64,000 nucleotides of DNA from Sphingomonas sp. RIT328 (lineage in GTDB: Bacteria; Pseudomonadota; Alphaproteobacteria; Sphingomonadales; Sphingomonadaceae), in assembly GCF_000632225.1 (NCBI RefSeq), contig NZ_JFYV01000055.1, positions 62,001-126,000 of the forward strand. The letters are read 5' to 3'. Each line of letters opens with the position of its first letter. Positions within the stretch are counted from its first letter, which is position 1. The notes below the pieces were generated by a model. That model worked only from the letters and a program-made list of their open reading frames with translations. It was not told where the DNA came from and made no database searches. The translations under genes and the position numbers were made by a program. Below, piece after piece: positions 18,121 through 26,714 of the stretch.

Positions 18121-19383
18121 ATGGTAGACAGACGAGGACAGCCGCTTTCGCGCGACGCGATGGCTTATGTGCTGGCAGGGGGCCGCGGCAGCCGGTTGAT
18201 GGAACTGACCGACACGCGCGCCAAGCCGGCGGTGTACTTCGGCGGCAAGAGCCGGATCATCGACTTCGCGCTGTCGAATGCGATCAATTCGGGCATCCGG
18301 CGGATCGGCGTCGCGACGCAATACAAGGCGCATTCGCTGATCCGCCATCTCCAGCGCGGCTGGAACTTCCTGCGGCCGGAGCGCAACGAAAGCTTCGACA
18401 TCCTGCCCGCCTCGCAGCGCGTGTCGGAGTTCCAATGGTATGAGGGCACCGCCGACGCGGTGTTCCAGAACATCGACATCATCGAGACGTATAACGTCGA
18501 ATATATGGTGATCCTCGCCGGTGATCATATCTACAAGATGGATTACGAGATCATGCTCCAGCAGCATTGCGACAGTGGCGCCGACGTCACCGTCGCCTGC
18601 ATGGAGGTGCCGCGGATGGAGGCGGTCGCCTTCGGCGTGATGCATGTCGACGAGACCGACCGGATCATCGACTTCGTCGAAAAGCCCGCCGATCCGCCGG
18701 CGATCCCCGGCCAGCCCGATATCGCGCTCGCCAGCCTCGGCATCTATGTCTTCCGCACCAAATTCCTGATCGAGCAGCTGAAGCGCGATGCCGCGACCGA
18801 AGGCTCGGCGCGCGACTTCGGCAAGGACATCATCCCCTATCTGGTCGAACACGGCACCGCGCAGGCGCATCGCTTCTCGCAGAGCTGCGTGCGCACCAGC
18901 GAGGAGCCTGCCGCCTATTGGCGCGACGTCGGCACGGTCGATGCCTATTGGGAGGCGAACATCGACCTCACCGATATCATCCCGCAGCTCGACGTCTACG
19001 ATCACGAATGGCCCCTGTGGACCTATTCGGAGATCACCCCGCCCGCCAAGTTCGTCCATGACGAGGAGGGGCGGCGCGGCTCGGCGGTGTCGAGCCTCGT
19101 TTCGGGCAACTGCATCGTCTCGGGTTCGTCGATCCACCGCAGCCTGCTATCGACCGGTGTACGCGCGCACAGCTTCTCGTCGCTCGATGAAGCGGTGGTG
19201 CTGCCCTATTGCGAGATCGGCCGGAACGCGCGGCTCAAGCGGGTGGTGATCGATCGCGGCGTGGTGATCCCGGACGGGCTCGTCGTCGGCGAGGACCCGG
19301 CGCTCGACACGCAGCGCTTCCGGCGCACCGACAAGGGCATCTGCCTCATCACCCAGCCGATGATCGACCGCCTCGCGCTGTGA
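18121..19383 (+). CDS. glgC: Glucose-1-phosphate adenylyltransferase (ADP-glucose pyrophosphorylase)
   Basis: Makes ADP-glucose, the committed and usually allosterically controlled step of bacterial glycogen synthesis. The 420-residue protein has the nucleotide-binding start AYVLAGGRGSRLMELT (residues 15-30), KPAVYFGGKSRIIDFALSNA and the left-handed helix C-terminal domain. The ATG at 18121 has an excellent GGAGG 6 bp upstream and follows glgB by 45 bp, the one real gap in the operon, so translation restarts here. glgA overlaps its stop. Confidence 0.96.
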   Translation: MVDRRGQPLSRDAMAYVLAGGRGSRLMELTDTRAKPAVYFGGKSRIIDFALSNAINSGIRRIGVATQYKAHSLIRHLQRGWNFLRPERNESFDILPASQRVSEFQWYEGTADAVFQNIDIIETYNVEYMVILAGDHIYKMDYEIMLQQHCDSGADVTVACMEVPRMEAVAFGVMHVDETDRIIDFVEKPADPPAIPGQPDIALASLGIYVFRTKFLIEQLKRDAATEGSARDFGKDIIPYLVEHGTAQAHRFSQSCVRTSEEPAAYWRDVGTVDAYWEANIDLTDIIPQLDVYDHEWPLWTYSEITPPAKFVHDEEGRRGSAVSSLVSGNCIVSGSSIHRSLLSTGVRAHSFSSLDEAVVLPYCEIGRNARLKRVVIDRGVVIPDGLVVGEDPALDTQRFRRTDKGICLITQPMIDRLAL

Positions 19384-20795
19384 CGCTGTCGGTCCTCTCG
19401 GTCGCCTCCGAGGCGTTTCCGCTGGTCAAGACCGGCGGGCTCGCCGACGTGGTCGGCGCGCTGCCCGATGCGCTCGCGCCGCATGGCGTCGCCACGACGA
19501 CGATGATCCCGGGCTATCCGGCGATCGGCAAGGCGATCAAGGGCGCCAAGGTGGTGCGGCGCTGGCCGCGGCTGCTCGGTGCGGAGGCGCGGCTGCTGCG
19601 CGCGCGGATCGGCGACCATCCGCTGCTCGTGCTCGACGCGCCGGCGCTGTTCGCGCGGCCCGGCGGGCTGTACGGCGACGAGGACGACTGGCGCCGCTTC
19701 GCTGCCCTGTCACGTGCGGCGGCGGATATCGCCGGCGATTACGACGTGCTCCACGCGCATGACTGGCAGGCGGCGATGGCCCCCGCCTATCTGCGCTACG
19801 GCAGCGGCGCGGCGCGGCGCCCGGCGAGCGTGATGACGGTGCACAATATCGCCTTCCAGGGCCATTTCGACGCGGCGGTGTTCGCCGAGCTCGACCTGCC
19901 CGCCGCCGCCTATGCGATCGACGGCGTCGAATATTATGGCGGCGTCGGCTTCCTCAAGGCGGGGCTCGAGGCGGCGGATGCGATCACCACGGTCAGCCCG
20001 ACCTATGCCGCCGAGATCCGCGAGGGGCGTTTCGGCATGGGGCTGGAGGGACTCATCGAAAGCCGGCGCGGCAGCGTCCACGGCATCGTCAACGGCATCG
20101 ACCCGGCAATCTGGAACCCGGATCGCGATGCCGCCCTCCCCAGCCGCTATTCCGCCCGCGCGCTCGGCCGGCGCAAGGCGAACAAGCGCGCGATCGAGAA
20201 GACGTTCGGGCTGGAGGCGGGCGACGGGCCGCTGTTCACCGTGATCAGCCGGCTGACCTGGCAGAAGGGCATGGACGTGCTCGTCACCTGCCTCGAAGAA
20301 CTGGTCGCGGGCGGCGGCCGGCTGGCGCTGCTCGGCTCGGGCGACGCGCATCTCGAAGCCGCCTTCCTCGCCGCGGCGGCGCGGCACCCGGGGCGGATCG
20401 CGGTGCGGATCGGCTATGACGAGCCGCTGTCGCACCTGTTGCAGGGCGGCGCCGACGCGATCCTGATCCCGTCGCGCTTCGAGCCGTGCGGCCTCACCCA
20501 GCTCTACGGCCTCGCCTACGGCTGCGTGCCGATCGTCGCGCGCACCGGCGGGCTCGCCGATACGGTGATCGACGCCAATCAGGCCGCGCTCGCCGCGGGG
20601 GTCGCGACCGGCTTCCAGCATGGCGAGACCAATTACCACACGCTGGCGCATGCGATCGCGCGCGCCATTGCGGCCTATGCGCGCCCCGACCTATGGTGCA
20701 CCTTGCAGCGCAATGGGATGCGCGCCGATTTCTCCTGGTCGGAAAGCGGGCGACGCTATGCCGATCTCTACCACAGCCTGACAGGAACCGCATGA
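19380..20795 (+). CDS. glgA: Glycogen synthase (ADP-glucose dependent)
   Basis: Elongates alpha-1,4-glucan from ADP-glucose. From the GTG overlapping the glgC stop the GT5 enzyme is 471 residues. The N-terminus has the ADP-glucose motif KTGGLADVVG from K17; the C-terminal Rossmann domain has SRFEPCGLTQLYGLAYG. GTG is accepted as start because the family begins LSVLSVASEAFPLVK directly after it. It overlaps pgm by 4 bp. Confidence 0.96.
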   Translation: MTLSVLSVASEAFPLVKTGGLADVVGALPDALAPHGVATTTMIPGYPAIGKAIKGAKVVRRWPRLLGAEARLLRARIGDHPLLVLDAPALFARPGGLYGDEDDWRRFAALSRAAADIAGDYDVLHAHDWQAAMAPAYLRYGSGAARRPASVMTVHNIAFQGHFDAAVFAELDLPAAAYAIDGVEYYGGVGFLKAGLEAADAITTVSPTYAAEIREGRFGMGLEGLIESRRGSVHGIVNGIDPAIWNPDRDAALPSRYSARALGRRKANKRAIEKTFGLEAGDGPLFTVISRLTWQKGMDVLVTCLEELVAGGGRLALLGSGDAHLEAAFLAAAARHPGRIAVRIGYDEPLSHLLQGGADAILIPSRFEPCGLTQLYGLAYGCVPIVARTGGLADTVIDANQAALAAGVATGFQHGETNYHTLAHAIARAIAAYARPDLWCTLQRNGMRADFSWSESGRRYADLYHSLTGTA

Positions 20796-22411
20796 TCCGC
20801 ACCGTCGCGAGCCAAGCCTATTCGGACCAGAAGCCCGGTACGTCGGGACTGCGCAAGAAGGTCACCGTCTTCCAACAGCCCAATTATGCCGAGAATTTCG
20901 TCCAGTCGGTGTTCGACGTGATCGACGGCAAGGACGGCGCGACGCTGGTGATCGGCGGCGACGGGCGTTTCCTCAACCGCGAGGTGATCCAGAAGGCGAT
21001 CCGCATCGCCGCGGCGAACGGCTTCGGCCGCGTCGTCGTCGGCCGCGGCGGGCTGCTCTCCACCCCCGCGGCGAGCAACATGATCCGCATCCGCGGCGCG
21101 CTCGGCGGGCTGGTGCTCTCGGCGAGCCACAATCCGGGCGGCCCGACCGAGGATTTCGGCATCAAATACAATATCGCCAACGGCGGACCGGCGCCCGAGC
21201 CGGTCACCGAGGCCCTGTACCAGCGCACCAGGACGATCGACCGCTGGCTGACCGTCGACGCCGACGACGTCGATCTCGATACGCTGGGCGAGGTGACGGT
21301 CGGCGAGATGACGGTCGAAGTGGTCGATCCGGTCGCCGATTATGCCGCGCTGATGGAGCGGCTGTTCGACTTCGACGCGATCCGCGCCGCCGGGCTGACG
21401 ATGGCGTTCGACGCGATGAGCGCCGTCACCGGCCCCTATGCGACCGAGATCCTCGAACGCCGGCTCGGCTTTGCGCCCGGCACGGTGCGCAACGGCGAGC
21501 CGCTCGAGGATTTCGGCGGCCACCATCCGGATCCCAACCTCGTCCATGCGCGCGCGCTGTACGAGACGATGATGGCGGCGGACGCCCCTGATTTCGGCGC
21601 GGCGTCGGACGGCGACGGCGACCGCAATCTCATCATCGGCCGCGCCCGCTTCGTCACGCCCTCGGACAGCCTCGCGATGCTCGCGGCGAACGCACACCTC
21701 GCCCCCGGCTATAAGGCCGGCCTCAAGGGCATCGCCCGCTCGATGCCGACCAGCGCCGCGGCGGATCGCGTCGCCGAAACGCTCGGCGTGCCGATTTTCG
21801 AAACGCCGACGGGGTGGAAGTTCTTCGGCAATCTGCTCGACGCGGGCATGGCGACGATCTGCGGCGAGGAGAGCGCGGGCACCGGATCGGATCACGTCCG
21901 CGAGAAGGACGGGCTGTGGGCGGTGCTGCTCTGGCTCAACATCCTCGCGGTGCGCGGCGAATCGGTCGATGCGATCGCGCGCGACCATTGGGCGACCTAT
22001 GGCCGCAACTATTACGCCCGCCACGATTACGAGGGCGTCGACAGCGCCCGCGCCGATGCGCTGATGACGGAGCTGCGCGGCTCGCTCGCCGGGCTGCCGG
22101 GCCGCACGGTCGCCGGGCTGCGCATCGCGACCGCGGACGACTTCGCCTATAACGATCCGACCGACGGCTCGGTCAGCCGCAACCAGGGCGTGCGCATCCT
22201 GTTCGACGGCGGCAGCCGCGTCGTCTTCCGCCTGTCGGGCACGGGCACCAGCGGCGCGACGTTGCGCGTCTATCTGGAACGCTACGAACCCGCCGGCGGT
22301 GACCTCGACCAGGAGACCGGCGCGATGCTCGCCGATATCGTCGCGGCGGCGGACGAGATCGCCGGCATCACCCGCCACACCGGGCGTAGCGAGCCGGACG
22401 TCATCACGTGA
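20792..22411 (+). CDS. pgm: Phosphoglucomutase (alpha-D-glucose)
   Basis: Interconverts glucose-1-phosphate and glucose-6-phosphate, linking glycogen turnover to glycolysis. The 539-residue protein is of the eukaryote/Agrobacterium-like type: phosphoserine S112 in LSASHNPGG, Mg ligands D273, D275, D277 in DGDGDR, and the phosphate-binding end FRLSGTGTSGATLRVYLE. ATGA overlaps the glgA stop, and glgX overlaps its own stop by 4 bp. Confidence 0.95.
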   Translation: MIRTVASQAYSDQKPGTSGLRKKVTVFQQPNYAENFVQSVFDVIDGKDGATLVIGGDGRFLNREVIQKAIRIAAANGFGRVVVGRGGLLSTPAASNMIRIRGALGGLVLSASHNPGGPTEDFGIKYNIANGGPAPEPVTEALYQRTRTIDRWLTVDADDVDLDTLGEVTVGEMTVEVVDPVADYAALMERLFDFDAIRAAGLTMAFDAMSAVTGPYATEILERRLGFAPGTVRNGEPLEDFGGHHPDPNLVHARALYETMMAADAPDFGAASDGDGDRNLIIGRARFVTPSDSLAMLAANAHLAPGYKAGLKGIARSMPTSAAADRVAETLGVPIFETPTGWKFFGNLLDAGMATICGEESAGTGSDHVREKDGLWAVLLWLNILAVRGESVDAIARDHWATYGRNYYARHDYEGVDSARADALMTELRGSLAGLPGRTVAGLRIATADDFAYNDPTDGSVSRNQGVRILFDGGSRVVFRLSGTGTSGATLRVYLERYEPAGGDLDQETGAMLADIVAAADEIAGITRHTGRSEPDVIT

Positions 22412-24189
22412 TCGCCGCGCCCGTGCTGGGCGCGACGCCAAGCGAATCGGGCGTCAGCTTCGCGGTACGCGCGGCGACGCCGGTCTGGCTGTGCCTCTGG
22501 GACGGTGCCAGCGAGCGGCGTGTCGCGATGCGCGACGCGGGCGAGGGCGTCTGGACCGCTACGGTCGCCGGCATCGGGCTCGGTCAGCCTTATGGCTATC
22601 GGGCCGAGGCGGACATGGCGAAGCTGCTGGTCGATCCCTATGCGACCGCGCTCGACCGCCCCTTCGCCTATGATCCCCGGCTCGGCGCGCCGGGGGTGGA
22701 GACGGGCTCGCTCGTGCCGTGGAGCATCGTCGCCGAGGCGCCCGACATCCTGCCGCCGCCGCCGATCTTCGCGCCCGGCGGGCTGATCTACGAGGTCAAC
22801 GTGCGCGGCTTCACCATGTTGCACCCGGAGGTGCCCGCAGCGCAGCGCGGCACGATCGCCGCGCTCGCGCATCCGGCGGTGATCGCGCATCTCCAGCGGC
22901 TGCGCGTCGCGGCGATCGAACTGATGCCGATCGTCGCGTGGATCGACGAACGCCACCTGCCGCCGCTCGGATTGCGCAATGCCTGGGGCTATAATCCGGT
23001 CGTGCCGATGGCGATCGACCCGCGGCTCGCCCCCGGCGGCCTCGCCGAGCTGACCGCCACCGTCGCGACGCTGCGCGCCGCGGGGATCGGCGTGATCCTC
23101 GACCTCGTGTTCAACCACAATGGCGAGAGCGACCGCGACGGCCCCACCCTGTCGCTGCGCGGCCTCGACGAGGCGCTGTACTTCGCCCATGGCGAGGACG
23201 GCACGCTGATCAACGACAGCGGCACCGGCAACACGCTCGACTGCGCGCAGCCGGCGGTGCGCGCGCTGATCCTCGCCAGCCTGCGTCATTTCGCGCGCGC
23301 CGGGGTCGACGGCTTCCGCTTCGATCTCGCGCCGGTGCTGGCACGCGGCCCCGGTTTCGATCCGCAGGCGCCGATCTTCGCCGAGATCGCCGCCGACCCG
23401 CTGCTCGCGACGCGGGTGATGATCGCCGAGCCGTGGGATATCGGGCCGGGCGGCTATCAGCTCGGACGCTTCCCGCAGACCTGGCTCGAATGGAACGACC
23501 GCTATCGCGACGACCTGCGCCGCTTCTGGCGCGGTGACGGCGCGGCGGGGGCGCTCGCGACTCGGATCGCGGGATCGGCGGACGTGTTCGGCGCGGGTGC
23601 GACCCGCAGCGTCAATTTCGTCGCCGCGCATGACGGCTTCACGCTCGCCGACACCGTCGCTTATGCCGAGCGGCACAATCACGCCAATGGCGAGGACAAT
23701 CGCGACGGCCATGGCGACAATCACAGCTGGAACAACGGCGTCGAGGGCGAGACCGACGATGCCGCCGTCCTCGCCCGGCGCGACGCCGATCGCCGGGCGC
23801 TGCTCACCCTGCTGTTCGCGTCGCGCGGCACGATCCTGCTGACCGCGGGCGACGCGTTCGCGCGCACGCAACGCGGCAACAACAATGCCTATGCGCAGGA
23901 CAATGCGATCGGCTGGGTCGACTGGACGACGCGCGACACCGCGCTGGAGGCCTTCGTCGCCGCGCTCGCCGCCTTCCGCGCCGCGCATGGACTCGACCGG
24001 GTGGCGCCCTATCTCGCCGCCGACTGGCGCCGGCTCGACGGCGAGCCGATGCGCGACGGCGACTGGGACGGGGCGGACGGCTTCGTGCTGCGCTTGCCCG
24101 ACGGGGACGCCGCCGTCACACTGCGGGTCGATCGGCGGACGCGGCGCGTTGCGCTGTGCCACGGCCAGTCGCTGGAGAATCGCTCATGA
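22408..24189 (+). CDS. glgX: Glycogen debranching enzyme (GlgX type)
   Basis: Hydrolyses alpha-1,6 branches left by phosphorylase. The 593-residue GH13 protein has a short N-terminal CBM48-like domain, then a barrel with nucleophile D306 (GFRFDLAPVL) and acid E341 (MIAEPWDIGPGGYQLG), and the GlgX-type WNDRYRDDLRRFWRGD. It is shorter than most GlgX proteins (about 650-700), mainly at the termini; the catalytic core looks whole. It starts with GTG overlapping the pgm stop, and overlaps the trehalase by 4 bp. Confidence 0.92.
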   Translation: MIAAPVLGATPSESGVSFAVRAATPVWLCLWDGASERRVAMRDAGEGVWTATVAGIGLGQPYGYRAEADMAKLLVDPYATALDRPFAYDPRLGAPGVETGSLVPWSIVAEAPDILPPPPIFAPGGLIYEVNVRGFTMLHPEVPAAQRGTIAALAHPAVIAHLQRLRVAAIELMPIVAWIDERHLPPLGLRNAWGYNPVVPMAIDPRLAPGGLAELTATVATLRAAGIGVILDLVFNHNGESDRDGPTLSLRGLDEALYFAHGEDGTLINDSGTGNTLDCAQPAVRALILASLRHFARAGVDGFRFDLAPVLARGPGFDPQAPIFAEIAADPLLATRVMIAEPWDIGPGGYQLGRFPQTWLEWNDRYRDDLRRFWRGDGAAGALATRIAGSADVFGAGATRSVNFVAAHDGFTLADTVAYAERHNHANGEDNRDGHGDNHSWNNGVEGETDDAAVLARRDADRRALLTLLFASRGTILLTAGDAFARTQRGNNNAYAQDNAIGWVDWTTRDTALEAFVAALAAFRAAHGLDRVAPYLAADWRRLDGEPMRDGDWDGADGFVLRLPDGDAAVTLRVDRRTRRVALCHGQSLENRS

Positions 24190-25715
24190 TCCGCCCCCTG
24201 CTGCTCGCGCTGTCCGGTCTGCTCGTCGCGGCGACGCCCCTGTCGCCGGCGCAGCGGTTCGGCGCGCTGTTCCGCGACGTGCAGATGCGGCAGATCTTTC
24301 CCGACTCGAAGACCTTCGCCGATGCCGAGCCGCGTGCACCGGATGCCGCGATCCTTGCCGACTATAGTCGTTGCGCCTGTGGCGACGATGCCGAGCTCAA
24401 GGCGTTCGTGCTCGCGCATTTCACCTTGCCGGTGACGCCCGCAGCACCGCCGCCGGCGAAGACGCTCGGCCTCGCCGCGCATATCGACGCGCTGTGGCCG
24501 CAGCTGACCCGGACGCTGCCGAGCGTGCCGGCAGGATCGTCGGCGCTGTCGCTGCCACGGCGCTTCGTCGTACCGGGCGGGCGGTTCCGCGAGATGTATT
24601 ATTGGGATTCCTACTTCACGATGCTGGGCCTGCAAGCGTCGGGGCGGCAGGATCTGGTCGAGGACATGATCGCCGATTTCGGCAGCCTGATCGATCGCTA
24701 CGGCCGCATCCCCAATGGCACGCGGACCTATTATCTCAGCCGCTCGCAGCCGCCCTTCTTCTACCTGATCGCCGGTTTGTCGCGCGATGCCGGGACGCTG
24801 GCGCAGCGGACGCGGTGGATGCGCGCGGAACATGATTTCTGGATGGCGGGCGCGGACGGGCTCAAGCCCGGCGGCGAACATGCCCGCGTCGTCCGCCTCG
24901 TCGATGGCGCGTTGCTCAACCGCTATTGGGACGATCGCGACGATCCGCGCGACGAAAGCTATCGCGAGGATGCCGCGCTCGTCGCGGCGACGCCGGGGCG
25001 CGACGCCAGGACGCTGTACCGTGACCTGCGCGCCGGGGCGGAAAGCGGCTGGGACTTCAGCTCGCGCTGGCTCGGCGACGGGCGGACGCTGGCGACGATC
25101 CGGACGACGCGGATCGTGCCGGTCGATCTCAACAGCCTGCTCTACGGCATGGAGCGGAGCATCGCCGCCAATTGCCGCCAGCTCGGTGATACCGCCTGCG
25201 CGGCGGGCTATGATGCCGCCGCGCGCGATCGTGGCGTGGCGATCGAGCGGCATCTGTGGAACCCTGCCGGCTTCTATGCCGACCATGATCTCGACGCGCG
25301 GCGGCCGACCGCGGCGCGTACTGCGGCGATGGCCTATCCGCTGTTCGTCGGCCTCGCCCCCGCGCCGCGGGCGCAGGCGACCGCACGGGCGCTCGCGCCA
25401 TTGGTCGGCGAAGGGCTCGGCACCACGGCGGTGCGCACCGGCCAGCAGTGGGACGAGCCCAACGGCTGGGCGCCGCTGCAATATGTCGCGATCGCCGGAC
25501 TGCGCCGCTATCGCGAGGAGGCGCTCGCCACCCGCATCGCCGACGGCTGGCTGGCGACCGTGGCCCGCGAATATGCCGCCAGCGGCAAGCTGCTCGAGAA
25601 ATACAATGTCGTCGAGCGGCTGCCCGGCGGCGGCGGGGAATATCCGTTGCAGGACGGGTTCGGCTGGACCAACGGCGTGACGCGGACGCTGCTGTCCGCG
25701 CCACCGACGCGCTGA
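24186..25715 (+). CDS. treA: Trehalase, exported (GH37)
   Basis: Hydrolyses trehalose to two glucose. The 509-residue product has an N-terminal signal peptide (MIRPLLLALSGLLVAATPLS), so it should act in the periplasm. Both trehalase signatures are present: PGGRFREMYYWDSYF near residues 130-144 and QWDEPNGWAPLQY near 421-433. It is the last gene of the glycogen operon and ends 1 bp from the stop of convergent cyoD. An exported trehalase attached to a cytosolic glycogen set is notable: it would feed external trehalose in as glucose. Confidence 0.93.
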   Translation: MIRPLLLALSGLLVAATPLSPAQRFGALFRDVQMRQIFPDSKTFADAEPRAPDAAILADYSRCACGDDAELKAFVLAHFTLPVTPAAPPPAKTLGLAAHIDALWPQLTRTLPSVPAGSSALSLPRRFVVPGGRFREMYYWDSYFTMLGLQASGRQDLVEDMIADFGSLIDRYGRIPNGTRTYYLSRSQPPFFYLIAGLSRDAGTLAQRTRWMRAEHDFWMAGADGLKPGGEHARVVRLVDGALLNRYWDDRDDPRDESYREDAALVAATPGRDARTLYRDLRAGAESGWDFSSRWLGDGRTLATIRTTRIVPVDLNSLLYGMERSIAANCRQLGDTACAAGYDAAARDRGVAIERHLWNPAGFYADHDLDARRPTAARTAAMAYPLFVGLAPAPRAQATARALAPLVGEGLGTTAVRTGQQWDEPNGWAPLQYVAIAGLRRYREEALATRIADGWLATVAREYAASGKLLEKYNVVERLPGGGGEYPLQDGFGWTNGVTRTLLSAPPTR

Positions 25716-25716
25716 T

Positions 25717-26094
25717 CTACATCGCAGGCATGCTCGCCGGCATCAGATTGTGGTCGAGATGGCCCATGATCCAGATCGAACCGATCAGCACGAGCCCGAC
25801 GATCAGCACGCCGAACGCCAAGGCGAGGACGTTGTTGGTATTGTCCGGCCCGCTGGTGACATGCAGGAAGAAGACGAGGTGGACGCCCATCTGCGCGATC
25901 GCCAGCGCGATCAATGCGACCGGGATACCCGGACCGTAGATCACGCCGCTATGCACCACCGCGAAGGACGCGATGCTGAGCACCGCCGCCAGCAGGAAGC
26001 CGACGATATAGGTCACCATCTTGCCGCGGATGTCGACGCCGCCCGAGTCTTCGCCGGGCGCGCGATCGTTGTCGAGGTCGGACTGATCGCTCAT
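25717..26094 (-). CDS. cyoD: Cytochrome bo3 ubiquinol oxidase subunit IV
   Basis: A 125-residue accessory subunit with three transmembrane helices (about 26-45, 52-75, 87-110), matching CyoD (VYGPGI-like loop, then QMGVHLVFFLHVTSG). It helps assemble the CuB site. The ATG at 26094 overlaps the cyoC stop by 4 bp. It is the last gene of cyoABCD; no cyoE (heme O synthase) follows, since the next gene is convergent treA. Confidence 0.93.
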   Translation of the reverse strand: MSDQSDLDNDRAPGEDSGGVDIRGKMVTYIVGFLLAAVLSIASFAVVHSGVIYGPGIPVALIALAIAQMGVHLVFFLHVTSGPDNTNNVLALAFGVLIVGLVLIGSIWIMGHLDHNLMPASMPAM

Positions 26095-26714
26095 CCGGCG
26101 ACTCCCAGCAGATAGACGGTGGTGAACAGCGCCACCCAGATGATGTCGAGCGCGTGCCAGAACAGGCTGAAGCAGGCGATGCGACGCAGGATCTCGTCTC
26201 GGAAACCCTTGGCCTGGACCTGCGCCATCATCGTCGTCAGCCAAACGAGGCCGAGCGTGACGTGGAGGCCATGGCAGCCGACCAGCGCGAAGAAGGCCGA
26301 CAGGAAGGCGCTGCGCTGCGGGCCATGGCCTTCGCCGATGAGGTGGAGGAACTCATAGGCTTCGAGCGCGAGAAAGCCGGCGCCGAGCAAGGCGGTCGCC
26401 GCCATCGCGATCTGGAACCAGAAGCGGTTTTTCGCCGCGGTGGCGATCCCCGCCATGCCGCAGGCGAAGCTGGAGGCGAGCAGCAGCGCCGTCTCGCCAC
26501 CGACCAGCGGCAGCTCGACGATGTCGCGCGCCGCCGGACCGCCCGCGGTCGCCTTGGCGAGCACCGCATAAGCGGCGAAGAAGCCGGCGAACATGATGAA
26601 GTCGGTGAGCAGGAAGATCCAGAAGCCATAAGCGACGACGACGCGCTTGGGCGCAGGCCCCCGTTCGCTGGGCGCAATCTCACCGCGACCGAGCTTGTGC
26701 GGATCGCCGCTCAT
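26091..26714 (-). CDS. cyoC: Cytochrome bo3 ubiquinol oxidase subunit III
   Basis: A 207-residue subunit III with five predicted membrane helices, starting YGFWIFLLTDFIMFAGFFAAY and including GCHGLHVTLGLVWL, both family hallmarks. It overlaps cyoB by 4 bp upstream and cyoD by 4 bp downstream. Confidence 0.94.
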   Translation of the reverse strand: MSGDPHKLGRGEIAPSERGPAPKRVVVAYGFWIFLLTDFIMFAGFFAAYAVLAKATAGGPAARDIVELPLVGGETALLLASSFACGMAGIATAAKNRFWFQIAMAATALLGAGFLALEAYEFLHLIGEGHGPQRSAFLSAFFALVGCHGLHVTLGLVWLTTMMAQVQAKGFRDEILRRIACFSLFWHALDIIWVALFTTVYLLGVAG

